DNA of 64,000 nucleotides, taken from positions 2,212,501-2,276,500 of the forward strand of contig NZ_CP068985.1 in assembly GCF_019397265.1 (NCBI RefSeq), given 5' to 3'. The translations under genes were made by a program, and so were the position numbers. The stretch's first letter is position 1; each line of letters starts with the position of its first letter. Shown here in pieces: positions 1 to 9,057 of the stretch. The notes under the pieces were generated by a model. It ran no database searches. It was not told where the DNA came from and saw only the letters and a list, made by a program, of their open reading frames with translations. Source of the DNA: Nonomuraea coxensis DSM 45129. GTDB taxonomy: Bacteria; Actinomycetota; Actinomycetes; Streptosporangiales; Streptosporangiaceae.

Positions 1-986
1 GCCATCCAGCCGGTCATGTACTCCCGCCAGTCCTCCTCCGTGGCGGCGAAGTCCACGTACAGGGCCAGGCCGAAGCGTTCGCGCGGGCCGTGCCCGGTCA
101 GCGCCAGGCGGGCGCCCTCGGCGGCGGCGGCGACGCTCTCGGCCGCGTCCAGCCAGGGCAGGCCATGGTCGTGGTAGGCGGGCGCGCCGATGAGCAGGTG
201 CGTGCCCGCCGGCGTCAGGTCCAGGGCCAGTTCCGCCTGGCGGGCGACATGCCCGCCGTAGAGGGACCGCGCGGGGGTGCCGGAGTCGTACGTCATGACG
301 GCGACCTGGTCCACGCGGGCCGCGACCTGCTGGAAGAACCCCGGAGACCAGTACTTGTCGTGGCCGAGCACGGCCCGCGCGGTCAGGCGCAGACCGGGGT
401 ACGGCTCGATCTGGGGCACCGACGTGGACAGCAGCCCGGTGTGCCGCCGGGTGCGGTCGAGCAGGTCGAGGAACTCGGTGTCGCCGTCGCCGACGGGCTC
501 GAAGTTGTAGTGGACGCCGTCGTAGCCCTGCTTCATGACGGCGGCCACGCCGGCCAGGACGTTGTCGCGGGACGTGGGGTCGTCGAGGTCGAGGGCGTTC
601 TCGACGGATTGGCCGAGCCAGGCGGAGACGCGGACGTTCGGCAGATACTTATGCATCCACTGGACGAAATTTCGGGCGTTAGGGTACTTGGCGGGATCGA
701 GGCGGCCGTCCTCAGCGAAAGGTCCGGAATGGACGTACACGTCCTTGATCCCCGTCGCGCCCAGCCGCCGCGCCAGCCGCTCGACGTCCGCCTCCCCGCG
801 CCGGCCGTCCACCCACATGTGTCCCAGCCACAGGGCGTCGTCTCCCGTGCTCTTCGCCCACGCGGCCGGGGCACCGGTAAACTGGACGCGGAGCGCGGCG
901 GCGAGCAGGCCGGCCGGCGCGACCACGACGACCAAGGCCAGCGCGAGCAGGCGCAGGCCGCGGCGGATGACGGTCCGGGTAATCAT
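1..986 (-). CDS. Secreted GH18-like glycosidase, 3' end cut by window edge
   Basis: The gene runs off the left edge of the window, so only the first 328 codons are visible. The product starts [18 protein letters not shown], a signal peptide or membrane anchor. A TIM-barrel-like sequence follows, with [11 protein letters not shown], then [12 protein letters not shown] near residue 185, then VAVMTYDSG. The DGVHYNFE segment corresponds to the GH18 motif DxxDxDxE: it keeps the first Asp and the final Glu but lacks the middle Asp residues, as in divergent GH18-like hydrolases. A cell-wall or glycan-degrading role outside the cell is inferred. The ATG at 986 is 14 nt from the upstream-most possible start of the divergent lepA. 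Confidence 0.75.
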   Translation of the reverse strand, partial: MITRTVIRRGLRLLALALVVVVAPAGLLAAALRVQFTGAPAAWAKSTGDDALWLGHMWVDGRRGEADVERLARRLGATGIKDVYVHSGPFAEDGRLDPAKYPNARNFVQWMHKYLPNVRVSAWLGQSVENALDLDDPTSRDNVLAGVAAVMKQGYDGVHYNFEPVGDGDTEFLDLLDRTRRHTGLLSTSVPQIEPYPGLRLTARAVLGHDKYWSPGFFQQVAARVDQVAVMTYDSGTPARSLYGGHVARQAELALDLTPAGTHLLIGAPAYHDHGLPWLDAAESVAAAAEGARLALTGHGPRERFGLALYVDFAATEEDWREYMTGWM

Positions 987-1000
987 CCGGGCATGTCACC

Positions 1001-2872
1001 ATGGAAGACTGCTTGACCTCAACCCTGTCGAAACGGACTTCGGTGCGCACTCAGCCTGGCCAGACCGACCCCGCGTTGATCCGCAACTTCTGCATCATCG
1101 CGCACATCGACCATGGCAAGTCGACCCTTGCCGACCGGATGCTGCAGATCACCGGGGTGGTCGACGACCGCTCCATGCGCGCCCAATACCTCGACCGGAT
1201 GGACATCGAGCGCGAGCGCGGCATCACCATCAAGTCGCAGGCGGTCCGCCTGCCGTGGGACGGCCACGTGCTCAACATGATCGACACGCCGGGTCACGTC
1301 GACTTCACCTACGAGGTCTCCCGGTCGCTCCAGGCGTGCGAGGGCGCGATCCTGCTGGTCGACGCGGCCCAGGGCATCGAGGCGCAGACGCTGGCCAACC
1401 TCTACCTGGCCATGAACGCCGACCTGAACATCATCCCGGTGCTCAACAAGATCGACCTGCCCGCCGCGCAGCCGGAGAAGTTCGCCGAGGAGCTGGCCGG
1501 GCTCATCGGCTGCGACCCGTCCGACGTGCTCAGGGTCTCGGGCAAGACCGGCGAGGGCGTGCGCGAGCTGCTCGACCACGTGGTGCAGACCATCCCCGCG
1601 CCCGTCGGCGACGCCGACGCCGCCGCGCGGGCGCTCATCTTCGACTCCGTCTACGACACCTACCGCGGCGTGGTCACCTACGTCCGGGTCGTGGACGGCC
1701 ACCTGGGCAAGCGCGAGCGCATCCTCATGATGTCGACCAGCGCCACCCACGAGACGCTGGAGATCGGCGTCATCTCGCCCGAGCCCAAGCCCGCCGACCT
1801 CGGCCTCGGCGTCGGCGAGGTGGGCTACCTCATCACCGGCGTCAAGGACGTCCGTCAGTCGCGGGTCGGCGACACCGTCACCTCCGCCGGCAAGCCCGCC
1901 CGCGCCATGCTGGCCGGCTACGAGCACCCGAAGCCGATGGTGTTCTCCGGCCTCTATCCGATCGACGGCGACGAATACCCCGAGCTGCGCGAGGCGCTCG
2001 ACAAGCTCCAGCTCAACGACGCCGCGCTGGTCTACGAGCCGGAGACCTCCGCCGCGCTCGGGTTCGGCTTCCGCGTCGGCTTCCTCGGGCTGCTCCACAT
2101 GGAGATCGTGCGCGAGCGGCTGGAGCGCGAGTTCGGCCTGTCGCTCATCTCCACCGCGCCCAACGTGATCTACCGGGTCGTCATGGAGGACGGCAAGGAG
2201 TTCACCGTCACCAACCCGTCGGAGTTCCCGGCCGGCGGCAAGATCGCGACCGTCCACGAGCCGGTCACCAAGTCCACGATCCTGGCGCCGTCCGAGTTCA
2301 TCGGCGCGATCATGGAGATCTGCCAGGGGCGGCGCGGCCAGCTCCTCGGCATGGACTACCTGTCGGAGGACCGCGTCGAGATCCGCTACACGCTGCCCCT
2401 CGGCGAGATCATCTTCGACTTCTTCGACCAGCTCAAGTCCCGCACCCGCGGCTACGCCTCGCTCGACTACGAGCCGGCCGGTGAGCAGGAGGCCGACCTC
2501 GTCAAGGTGGACATCCTGCTCCAGGGCGAGCCGGTCGACGCCTTCAGCGCGATCGTCCACAAGGACAAGGCCTACACCTACGGCGTCGACATGGCCAAGA
2601 AGCTGCGCGAGCTGATCCCGAGGCAGCAGTTCGAGGTGCCGATCCAGGCCGCCATCGGCGCCCGGGTCATCGCCCGCGAGAACATCCGCGCCATCCGCAA
2701 GGACGTCCTCGCCAAGTGCTACGGCGGTGACATCTCCCGTAAGCGCAAGCTGCTGGAGAAGCAGAAGGAAGGCAAGAAGCGGATGAAGATGGTCGGCCGC
2801 GTCGAGGTGCCGCAGGAGGCCTTCGTCGCCGCGCTGTCCACCGAGTCCAGCTCCGACAAGCCGAAGAAGTAG
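1001..2872 (+). CDS. lepA: Elongation factor 4 (LepA), ribosome back-translocase GTPase
   Basis: LepA is a ribosome-bound GTPase that acts on stalled or mistranslocated elongation complexes. The sequence shows G1 AHIDHGKST, switch [11 protein letters not shown]3 DTPGHVDF and G4 NKIDLP. EF-G-like domains III-V and the LepA-specific C-terminal domain ([19 protein letters not shown]) follow. The 623 aa length is slightly above the family norm. The ATG at 1001 has no visible ribosome site and leaves only 14 nt to the divergent gene. An in-frame GTG at 1043, giving a protein beginning [16 protein letters not shown], is at least as likely. Orthology is secure; only the start is uncertain. Confidence 0.97.
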   Translation: MEDCLTSTLSKRTSVRTQPGQTDPALIRNFCIIAHIDHGKSTLADRMLQITGVVDDRSMRAQYLDRMDIERERGITIKSQAVRLPWDGHVLNMIDTPGHVDFTYEVSRSLQACEGAILLVDAAQGIEAQTLANLYLAMNADLNIIPVLNKIDLPAAQPEKFAEELAGLIGCDPSDVLRVSGKTGEGVRELLDHVVQTIPAPVGDADAAARALIFDSVYDTYRGVVTYVRVVDGHLGKRERILMMSTSATHETLEIGVISPEPKPADLGLGVGEVGYLITGVKDVRQSRVGDTVTSAGKPARAMLAGYEHPKPMVFSGLYPIDGDEYPELREALDKLQLNDAALVYEPETSAALGFGFRVGFLGLLHMEIVRERLEREFGLSLISTAPNVIYRVVMEDGKEFTVTNPSEFPAGGKIATVHEPVTKSTILAPSEFIGAIMEICQGRRGQLLGMDYLSEDRVEIRYTLPLGEIIFDFFDQLKSRTRGYASLDYEPAGEQEADLVKVDILLQGEPVDAFSAIVHKDKAYTYGVDMAKKLRELIPRQQFEVPIQAAIGARVIARENIRAIRKDVLAKCYGGDISRKRKLLEKQKEGKKRMKMVGRVEVPQEAFVAALSTESSSDKPKK

Positions 2873-2892
2873 CCTCCCGCCGGCGGGCCCGC

Positions 2893-3312
2893 TCAGAGGT
2901 TCAGCACCTCGGGCGCGCGGGCGAGGGCCCGCCAGCGCGCACCCGGCTCGTCGAGCAGGCGGCGCTCGCGCAGGTCCATGAGGCCGCCGACGCCGGTCAG
3001 CTCGGCGGCCAGGGCGCTGTCCCGCACCCGCAGGAACTCCTGCCTGATGCGGAACGTCTTCCCCTCGCCCCACTCGAACGCGCACGTCACGTCCACCTCG
3101 TCGCCGCCGCGCAGCTCGCGGCGGAAGCGGATGGTGTTCTCCAGGGTGACCGGGCCGACGCCGGCGGCGAGCATCTCGCGGATCTCGATGCCCGCGGCGC
3201 GCAGGCACTCCCAGCGGGCGTGGTCGCCGTACTGGTGGTAGACGACGTTGTTGAGATGGCCCTGCGTGTCGAGCTCGTAGCCGCGTACCGCGACGCGGAC
3301 GGAGAAGGTCAT
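2893..3312 (-). CDS. Hotdog-fold acyl-CoA thioesterase
   Basis: This 139-aa protein belongs to the 4-hydroxybenzoyl-CoA thioesterase/FcbC-like hotdog family. The N-terminal segment GYELDTQGHLNNVVYHQY is the typical Asp-x-x-Gly-His-x-Asn-Asn active-site region, and a central strand LENTIRFRREL follows. It would hydrolyse an acyl-CoA of unknown chain type in the cytosol. The ATG at 3312 overlaps the stop of the upstream small gene by 4 nt (TCAT on the plus strand), so the two are probably translationally coupled. An in-frame extension upstream of this ATG has no family similarity and was not used. Confidence 0.88.
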   Translation of the reverse strand: MTFSVRVAVRGYELDTQGHLNNVVYHQYGDHARWECLRAAGIEIREMLAAGVGPVTLENTIRFRRELRGGDEVDVTCAFEWGEGKTFRIRQEFLRVRDSALAAELTGVGGLMDLRERRLLDEPGARWRALARAPEVLNL

Positions 3313-3605
3313 GCCCGTTCCTCCAGCCACGTGTGCGACTTCGCGGTGAGGTAGCGCAGGCCGTCGTCGCCGAGCTCCACCCACTCGCCGCGCGCCCAGC
3401 CCCCCGTGGTCTGCGGGGCGAACCCGTGCCGCTGGAACAGCGCGGACGCCTCCTTCTGCGTGAGCCCGCGCCGGCCCCACTCGCGGATGACCCGCGCGGT
3501 GCGCTCGTCCTCGCCGGCCTCCTGTTCGTCGCCGAGCGCCCCGGCCAGCTCCTCCAGGCCGCGCGCGATGGTCCGCAGCGCGTTCTGGATCTTCGGAACG
3601 TCCAT
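3309..3605 (-). CDS. Small conserved protein with possible HTH, upstream of thioesterase
   Basis: This 98-aa acidic protein begins MDVPKIQNALRTIARGLEEL, a likely helix. A segment RGLTQKEASALFQRHGF reads like a helix-turn-helix. I do not recognise a named family. The ATG at 3605 is preceded by GAAAGG at a good distance, and the longer in-frame extension would run through the divergent promoter. Its 3' end overlaps the thioesterase start by 4 nt. Two 17-nt repeats lie directly upstream, so autoregulation by this protein is a reasonable but untested idea. Confidence 0.75.
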   Translation of the reverse strand: MDVPKIQNALRTIARGLEELAGALGDEQEAGEDERTARVIREWGRRGLTQKEASALFQRHGFAPQTTGGWARGEWVELGDDGLRYLTAKSHTWLEERA

Positions 3606-3641
3606 CGATCGCCTTTCGATCGGTATCGATTGCTTTTCGAT
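3604..3641. promoter_or_regulatory. Pair of 17-nt repeats in divergent promoter, candidate operator
   Basis: Copies at 3604-3620 (ATCGATCGCCTTTCGAT) and 3625-3641 (ATCGATTGCTTTTCGAT) match at 15 of 17 positions and are 21 nt apart, about two helical turns. Each copy also has inverted ATCGA/TCGAT ends. They lie between the small HTH-like gene (minus) and the acetyltransferase (plus, ATG 3663). The first copy overlaps the start codon of the minus-strand gene. A TACGCT -10-like hexamer at 3651-3656 would give a leaderless acetyltransferase mRNA. Binding by the neighbouring 98-aa protein is inference. Confidence 0.55.
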
Positions 3642-3662
3642 GGTAGGGGCTACGCTGAGACT

Positions 3663-4172
3663 ATGGAAGTGGTGCAAACGGCGCGAATGCTCCTATCTCG
3701 CGTCACGGCCGACGACCTGGAGGCCGTGCACGAGCTTCACTCCGATCCGCGTACGAGCGTGTACAACCCGGCAGGTCCGTCCCCGGACCTGGAGTCCAGC
3801 CGCGCGATGCTGGATCTGTGGCTGTCCGACTGGGACGAGCGCGGCCTCGGCTACTGGGCCGCCCGGCCGCTCGAGTCGCCGGACCTCATCGGTGTCGGCG
3901 GCCTCCGCCACGCCGTGGTGGACGGCGCCGAAGTGCTCAACCTCTACTACCGATTCCATCCGATGGCCTGGGGCCACGGGTACGCCGTCGAGCTGGCCCG
4001 AGCGGCGCTGCGCGTCGGCGGCCCGCTCGGGACGGTCGTCGCGGTCATCCGCGACGTCAACGCGCGCTCGCTCCGGGTGGCCGAACGCGCGGGCATGCGC
4101 AGGGACCGCGCGATCCCGTACGGGGGCGTGCCCAGCTACGTCTACGTCGCCTTGCCCGCCCGCAGCACGTAG
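3663..4172 (+). CDS. GNAT-family N-acetyltransferase (RimJ/RimL-like)
   Basis: The 169-aa product has the layout of a GNAT domain: an N-terminal LSRVTADDLEAVHELHSD, a central WAARPLESPDLIGVGGLR, then YYRFHPMAWGHGYAVELARAAL with a degenerate acetyl-CoA loop, and the C-terminal DVNARSLRVAERAGMRRD typical of RimJ/RimL-type enzymes. It would transfer an acetyl group to an unknown amine or protein N-terminus. The ATG at 3663 follows the 17-nt repeat region directly, with a -10-like hexamer only 6 nt upstream, suggesting a leaderless mRNA. Its last 31 nt overlap the 3' end of the convergent ABC permease gene. Confidence 0.88.
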   Translation: MEVVQTARMLLSRVTADDLEAVHELHSDPRTSVYNPAGPSPDLESSRAMLDLWLSDWDERGLGYWAARPLESPDLIGVGGLRHAVVDGAEVLNLYYRFHPMAWGHGYAVELARAALRVGGPLGTVVAVIRDVNARSLRVAERAGMRRDRAIPYGGVPSYVYVALPARST

Positions 4173-5917
4173 CCCGCCAGCGCCGCCGCCCCCGTCACGG
4201 CCTGGGCCACCAAGTACGGGCCCGGCTGCGGCGGAGCGGTGGCCAGCGCGAGGAGAGCCGGCAGGCACCCGGCGGCGGCCAGGTCGATCCCGGTGACCCC
4301 CCAGAGGACGGGACCGAGAGGGACCGGGCCCGCACCCGTGTCGATGACCGGCAGCGAATGATCGACCGGCCGCCGCCGCACCATCCGCAACGCCCCGGCC
4401 GCCAGCGCCGGCGCCGCCAACACCCCGAACAACCCCACCTCGGCAAGGCTCAGGCCCCGCTCTGCGGCACCCGCCTCATGGGCGTCGGCGCCAGAGGCAA
4501 CGCCGCCCGTCGCCCGCTCCGCAGCCGCAGCCGCAGCCGCAGCCGCAGCCGGGACCGTGGTCGTAGCCGAGCCTGGAGCCGGGACTGTGGCCGTGGTCGT
4601 GACCGCAGTCGTGGCCGAGGGCTGGGAGGGTGCGGCGCTCGTCAGGGCGAGGCCCGCGAGGGCGGCCGACGTCCACAGGGCCGCGAGCAGGGCGGGGAGT
4701 GCCGCACGGGCCGCCAGCGCCGGTCGGTGGCCGATGCCGAGGAGCCGGGCCAGGGCCGGATTGGCGGCGTCGCGGCGTGCCCCGGTCGCGGCGGAGGCCG
4801 CCACCGCCAGCCCGCCCGCCAGCACGACCGCCCCGAGCATCCCGGGCGCGCCGCCCGCCTGCGCCAGGAGGGCCGGCAGCCCGGCGGTGGCCAGGGTGAA
4901 CGCGAGCCGTCCAGGCCGCCGCGCCAGCCGCCGCCAGTCCTGCCAGGCGGTCGCGAACGCCGCCGGCAGCCCCGGCCAGTCCTGCCAGGCGGTCGCGAGC
5001 GCCGCCGGCAGCCCCGGCCACCTCCGCGACCTGAGCCTCCTGCCCCGCCAGTGGTTGTCCTCGACGATCCAGGTGAGCGCCCCGGGATCGATCCCCGTGG
5101 CCGCGTCCGCGACGTGCCCGCCCCGCGTGGAGGCGGCGGCGATCTCCCGAGCCGGGATCCGGCCGAACGCCCGCCACGCCTGCCGCGCCAGCAGTGCCGA
5201 GCCCGCCGCCGCGAGCGTGGCGGCCACGGCCACGGCGGTCAGGGGAGCGGCGGAGGCGACGGCGAGCACCCCACGGGCCTGGCCGCTGACCGCCACCACG
5301 GCCACCACCAGCAGCACGGCCAACGCCACGACGAGCCACGCCTGCCACGACTGGGACGCCCGCGCCAGCACCGCCAGCGCCATCGCCCCCACGCTCGCCG
5401 ACACCCCGAGCACCAGCGCGCCGAGCACCCGCCAGGCGAGCTGGTCGGGCGCGCCCAGCGCGGCCACCAGCCCCAGCCCGAGCACCAGCCCCGCCGCCAC
5501 GGCGACCATCAGCAGCGCCCGCCCGGTACGCCCGAGCACCTGCCGCCGGTCCAGCGGCGACAGCAGCAGCCAGGACGCGTCCGGCGCCGTCATCAGCACC
5601 GGCCCGGCGGCCCGCGCGACGGCCAGGAACCCGGCCAGCCCGAGCGCCAGCAGCGCCACCCCCGCCCCCACGCGGGCCGGCTCGACGGCTCCGGCCGGCC
5701 CGGCCAGCCCGGTCAGCACCTCCGACACCGGCTGACCGGCGACGGCGGCGAACATCAGCAGGCAGAAGGCGGTGACGTACCGGTCGATCGGCGTCGACCG
5801 CGTCCGGCTCCGCTCCCGCAGGAACCCGCGCACGGCCCGCACGCCGCCCTGAACCCGATCCACGCCCTCACCCGCGCTCACACCGCCACCTCCGCTCACA
5901 CCGCCACCCCAGCTCAT
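4142..5917 (-). CDS. Multi-pass membrane protein, DUF6297-like ABC permease
   Basis: This 591-aa protein has many hydrophobic Ala/Val/Leu-rich segments typical of a polytopic membrane protein. A conserved-looking segment reads LLLSPLDRRQVLGRTGRALL near the N-terminus. It matches my memory of DUF6297-type permeases that pair with a single ABC ATPase. The upstream gene encodes that ATPase and overlaps this one by 4 nt (ATGA at 5914-5917), so the pair probably forms one exporter. Odd features are an in-frame 14-aa tandem duplication (4934-5017) and a long alanine run encoded by a hexanucleotide repeat (4521-4550). The substrate is unknown. Confidence 0.8.
   Translation of the reverse strand: MSWGGGVSGGGGVSAGEGVDRVQGGVRAVRGFLRERSRTRSTPIDRYVTAFCLLMFAAVAGQPVSEVLTGLAGPAGAVEPARVGAGVALLALGLAGFLAVARAAGPVLMTAPDASWLLLSPLDRRQVLGRTGRALLMVAVAAGLVLGLGLVAALGAPDQLAWRVLGALVLGVSASVGAMALAVLARASQSWQAWLVVALAVLLVVAVVAVSGQARGVLAVASAAPLTAVAVAATLAAAGSALLARQAWRAFGRIPAREIAAASTRGGHVADAATGIDPGALTWIVEDNHWRGRRLRSRRWPGLPAALATAWQDWPGLPAAFATAWQDWRRLARRPGRLAFTLATAGLPALLAQAGGAPGMLGAVVLAGGLAVAASAATGARRDAANPALARLLGIGHRPALAARAALPALLAALWTSAALAGLALTSAAPSQPSATTAVTTTATVPAPGSATTTVPAAAAAAAAAAERATGGVASGADAHEAGAAERGLSLAEVGLFGVLAAPALAAGALRMVRRRPVDHSLPVIDTGAGPVPLGPVLWGVTGIDLAAAGCLPALLALATAPPQPGPYLVAQAVTGAAALAGYVLRAGKAT
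4521..4550. repeat. (GCAGCC)5 microsatellite inside permease gene
   Basis: Five perfect copies of the hexamer GCAGCC lie within the ABC permease gene and encode a run of alanines on the minus strand. Copy number could vary by slippage without changing the frame. Confidence 0.9.
4934..5017. repeat. 42-nt tandem duplication inside permease gene
   Basis: Two adjacent 42-nt copies (4934-4975 and 4976-5017) differ at one base. They encode a duplicated 14-aa block of the form LPAAxATAWQDWxG, so the reading frame is kept. This looks like a recent duplication. Confidence 0.9.
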
Positions 5918-6537
5918 GCCGCCATCCCGGCAGGCGAGACCAGTCGGCCGTGCGCGGCCAGGCCGGAGTCGTGCGTGGCCATGACCACCGTGCCGCCCTC
6001 GTCGCGGTACGCCGCCAGCAGCTCCGCCAGGCGCCCGCGGAACCCGCGGTCCAGGCCGCGTTCCGGCTCGTCGAGCAGCAGCAGCGCGCTCGGCCTGAGC
6101 AGCGTGGCGGCCAGCGCGAGCCGCTGCCGCTGCCCTGTGGAGAGGTTGAGCGGCACCGCGTCCGCCCGCTCCACCAGGGCGAACTCCTCCAGCGCCGTCC
6201 CGACGTCCATCCGGGGACGCGGATGCACGGCCGCCATCAGCTCCAGGTGCTCGCCCGCCGTCAGCCCCGGGTACCAGGCGGGCTCGTCGCCGAGGTGCGC
6301 CACCCCGCGCCAGAACGCCGCGTCGTCCACGGGCGGCGCGCCGAACACGCGCACCTCGCCGCCCGAGGCCGGCTGGAGCCCGGCGAGGGTGCGGAGCAAC
6401 GTCGACTTGCCGGAGCCGTTGGGGCCCACGACCGCGACGATCTCACCGGGGGACACGGTCAGCGTGAGCTCGCGCAGCACAGGGTTGCCGCCGAGTACGA
6501 CCGTGAGGTTCTCGACACTGATGATCGGCTCGTCCAC
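5914..6537 (-). CDS. ABC transporter ATP-binding protein
   Basis: The 207-aa ATPase carries all the ABC motifs: Walker A GPNGSGKST (about residues 38-46), signature NLSTGQRQR, Walker B LLLLDEP followed by a D-loop, and the switch His in MATHDSG. The conventional Q-loop is replaced by HLGDEPAWYPGLTAGEH, as in exporter-type ATPases of the CcmA/NatA group. The stop overlaps the start of the permease gene by 4 nt. The two genes should be co-transcribed and form a small two-gene exporter of unknown substrate. Confidence 0.93.
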   Translation of the reverse strand: MDEPIISVENLTVVLGGNPVLRELTLTVSPGEIVAVVGPNGSGKSTLLRTLAGLQPASGGEVRVFGAPPVDDAAFWRGVAHLGDEPAWYPGLTAGEHLELMAAVHPRPRMDVGTALEEFALVERADAVPLNLSTGQRQRLALAATLLRPSALLLLDEPERGLDRGFRGRLAELLAAYRDEGGTVVMATHDSGLAAHGRLVSPAGMAA

Positions 6538-6632
6538 CGTTCGAGCCTAGCCAGATCCCCGTGCGCACAGGCGATTCTGTCGGTGCCGTCGTCTACCTTC
6601 TGTTCCGAACACCTGTGCGACTGGAGGTCGGT

Positions 6633-6944
6633 GTGATTGCTTCTGAGCGTTTCGAGCGTGCCGCGGTGCTGGGGGTCGCTGTGGCGGAGGAGGCCAGGCG
6701 GCTGCTGAGCCGGCATCTCGATCCGGCGGCGGCGGGCGAGGAGGCGGCGGACGGCACCGTGCTGGTCGACGTGCCCTATCCCGACGCCGCGGTGGTCACG
6801 GCCCTGCTCGACGTGGCGGCCGAGTGTTTCGGCGAGCGGGGCGGCTCGGTCGAGGAGACGCGGCAGGCGGCGCTGGAGACCTTGTTACAGCTCGCCGGGT
6901 TCGACGACGAGTCGCGGCTCAACTCGGGCGGGGCGAGGGGGTAG
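6633..6944 (+). CDS. Conserved hypothetical protein, 103 aa
   Basis: I do not recognise this family. I chose the GTG at 6633 because GGAGG lies at 6623-6627, five nt upstream; the longer ATG start at 6561 lacks such a site. The protein begins [24 protein letters not shown] and is rich in acidic residues and alanine, with no signal peptide or membrane segment. It contains one TTA leucine codon at 6885-6887, rare in this GC-rich DNA, so translation may depend on a bldA-type tRNA. Its last 26 nt overlap the convergent lipoprotein gene. Confidence 0.65.
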   Translation: MIASERFERAAVLGVAVAEEARRLLSRHLDPAAAGEEAADGTVLVDVPYPDAAVVTALLDVAAECFGERGGSVEETRQAALETLLQLAGFDDESRLNSGGARG

Positions 6945-7572
6945 AAGGTGACGGGCTCGGCCCGTCCGGGGCGTCCTGAACGGAGGACGGGCAGGTCCGG
7001 GGGCCGACGCTCGCTCCGCCGCCGAGGATGGTGACCTCCTGGGCGGGGCTGTCCGACGTCGTGGCGGCGGCCGTGCAGACGATCTGGTCCACGGCGAGTG
7101 CCGACAGCTCGCCCGCGGGAGTGGACAGGGCCACCACCAGGCCCCCGGCCGGTTCGGCGGTCAGCGAGAAGGGGCCGGCTCCGGGCGGGACGTCGGAGGT
7201 GAGCCCGTGCTCCTGTTCCCTTGAGGTGGGGCCGGCGGCCAGCAGCGCGAGCGTGTCCACCGGCGACAGGCGACCGTCGGGCCGCGTCACGGCGCTGAGC
7301 CGGCCGTTCTCGACCAGGTAGAGCGTGACCGTCGTGGCGCGCCTGACGGGTCCGCTCGGCGGGTCACCGGCGGGGATCACGTCACTGGGCCGCACGCCGC
7401 ACCCGGCCACGGCGACGACGAGCGTGACCAGGCCCGCGACGAGGCCGAAGGTGAGCACGCGGCGGGTGGTGCGCACACCGCGGGCGGTGGAAGCGCGGCG
7501 GGCGGCGAGCAGGCGGCCGGCGGCGAGAGCGCGGGGGGCGGTGAGCGCTCGGGCGCGGCGGGGTCTCACCAC
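6919..7572 (-). CDS. GerMN-domain lipoprotein, AfsQ3-like partner of two-component system
   Basis: The 217-aa product has a basic N-terminus, a hydrophobic stretch [19 protein letters not shown] and a lipobox ending in Cys (AGCG), so it is a membrane-anchored lipoprotein. The middle part ([15 protein letters not shown], then [20 protein letters not shown]) resembles the GerMN domain found in LpqB and spore GerM proteins. It is the last gene of a regulator - kinase - lipoprotein set and overlaps the kinase gene by 7 nt. From memory, Streptomyces afsQ1-afsQ2-afsQ3 has the same arrangement. A sensory or kinase-modulating role is inferred. The C-terminal tail is a Ser/Pro-rich linker. Confidence 0.85.
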   Translation of the reverse strand: MVRPRRARALTAPRALAAGRLLAARRASTARGVRTTRRVLTFGLVAGLVTLVVAVAGCGVRPSDVIPAGDPPSGPVRRATTVTLYLVENGRLSAVTRPDGRLSPVDTLALLAAGPTSREQEHGLTSDVPPGAGPFSLTAEPAGGLVVALSTPAGELSALAVDQIVCTAAATTSDSPAQEVTILGGGASVGPRTCPSSVQDAPDGPSPSPSTPSPRPS

Positions 7573-9050
7573 GGGTCTCCGGCCGGGTCGGAGGCGCGGT
7601 GGGGCAGGCGCAGGGTGAAGACGGCGCCGCCGTCCTGGGCGTTGGCGACCGTGAGGTCCCCCTGGTGCAGGCGCGCGTTCTCCCGCGCGATGGCCAGGCC
7701 GAGGCCGCTGCCCTCGGACCTGGCCCTGGCCGCGCTGGCCTTGTAGAACCGGTCGAACACGTGCGGCAGCACCGCTTCGTCCAGCCCCGGCCCGTGGTCA
7801 CGGACCTCCAGCTCGATCCACCGCGCGTCGGCGGACAGGCGCACCGACACCGGTGGCTCGCCGTGCCGCAGGGCGTTGCCGACCAGGTTCGCGAGGATGA
7901 CGTCCACCCGGCGCGGGTCCAGCCGCGCCCGCACCCCGGACGGCAGCTCGCTGTCCACCCGCTCCGACCAGCCCCGGGCGCGCAGGGTGGCGCGCACCAG
8001 CTCGGCGACGTCGACGTCGTTCAACGCGAGGGCCGCGACGCCGGAGTCGAACCTGCTGACCTCGATCAGGTCGTTCACCAGAGCGGTGAGGTTGAGCGTC
8101 TCCTGGCTGACCAGCCTCGCGGCCCGGCCGGCGGGCTCGGGCAGCCCGGCCGCCTCCTCGTCGAGGACGTCGGCGACGGCGGCGAGCGCGGCCAGCGGGG
8201 TGCGCAGCTCGTGGGACACGTCGGCCACGAACCGGCGGGCGTCGGCCTCCGCCTGACGCAGCTGCTCGACGTGCCGTTCCAGCTCCGCGGCGGTGTGGTT
8301 GAACGTGCGCGCCACGTCGGCCAGCTCGTCGGAGCCGCGGACCCCGATCCTGGTGCTCAGCTCGCCCTCGCCCAGCAGGCGTGCCGCCCGGCCGAGTTCG
8401 CGCACCGGGCCCAGCACGCCACGGGTGGCGAGCGACGCCAGGACGACCGCCAAGGCCAGGGCCGCCCCGCCGGTGAGCCAGGCGGAGGCGGCGAGCCCGT
8501 CGATGCTGCGCTTCTCGGCGAGCAGGCTGCGCGCGACGTAGACCTCGATGCCGGACGCCCGCGGCGGCAGGCCCCGTTCGGTGACCAGCAGGGGGATGCC
8601 GACGATCAGCCAGGGCCCGTCCTGCCACGCCACCCGCTGCCACGCGGTACGGCCGGCGGCCACCACCCGCCGCAGCTCCGGTGAGATCACCGAGAGAGCC
8701 GCGACCCGGGCCTCCGGTGCCGGGCTTCCGCGCTCCGGCGGCGGAGGCTGGGAAGGGGGGACCGGCGAGTGCAGGTCGCCGTACACGGCGACCGCGAAAC
8801 TGAACTGGTCCGCCGCGGCCGCGGCGATCTCGCCGAGCTCCTTCAGGCCCGGCGTCGCGGTCGGCAACGGGTAGAGCGCCTGCAGGCGGCCGGTCATCGC
8901 CTGCACCGCGGCGTCCTGGGTCCGCTGCAGAATGTCGTTGCGGGCCTGGACGTAGCTCCCGCCGGCCACCGCCGCCGCGGTGACCACACACAGCAGCGCG
9001 AACGCGAACAGCAGCCGGGCCCGCAGCCCCAGGCTCGGTCCAGGTGCCAT
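7566..9050 (-). CDS. Sensor histidine kinase, AfsQ2-like
   Basis: The 494-aa kinase has TM1 at about residues 11-31, an outer sensor region with a Pro-rich insert (about 32-187), TM2 at about 190-210, a HAMP domain (ending near 265) and a HisKA box with SHELRTPL (His280). The ATPase domain has N box [11 protein letters not shown]1 DHGPGLD, F box FDRF and G2 GSGLGLAI. The phospho-donor His and all ATP-binding boxes are intact. The gene lies 7 nt after the response regulator, so they should be co-transcribed. The signal is unknown; an envelope stimulus is plausible given the cell-wall genes nearby. Confidence 0.95.
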   Translation of the reverse strand: MAPGPSLGLRARLLFAFALLCVVTAAAVAGGSYVQARNDILQRTQDAAVQAMTGRLQALYPLPTATPGLKELGEIAAAAADQFSFAVAVYGDLHSPVPPSQPPPPERGSPAPEARVAALSVISPELRRVVAAGRTAWQRVAWQDGPWLIVGIPLLVTERGLPPRASGIEVYVARSLLAEKRSIDGLAASAWLTGGAALALAVVLASLATRGVLGPVRELGRAARLLGEGELSTRIGVRGSDELADVARTFNHTAAELERHVEQLRQAEADARRFVADVSHELRTPLAALAAVADVLDEEAAGLPEPAGRAARLVSQETLNLTALVNDLIEVSRFDSGVAALALNDVDVAELVRATLRARGWSERVDSELPSGVRARLDPRRVDVILANLVGNALRHGEPPVSVRLSADARWIELEVRDHGPGLDEAVLPHVFDRFYKASAARARSEGSGLGLAIARENARLHQGDLTVANAQDGGAVFTLRLPHRASDPAGDPW

Positions 9051-9057
9051 GGGCGGC

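Noticed and set aside
3818..6550. Very long plus-strand open frame (about 910 codons) opposite the ABC genes
   Set aside because: It is antisense to the permease and ATPase genes, is Arg/Gly/Pro-rich without domains, and arises from GC-rich codon bias.
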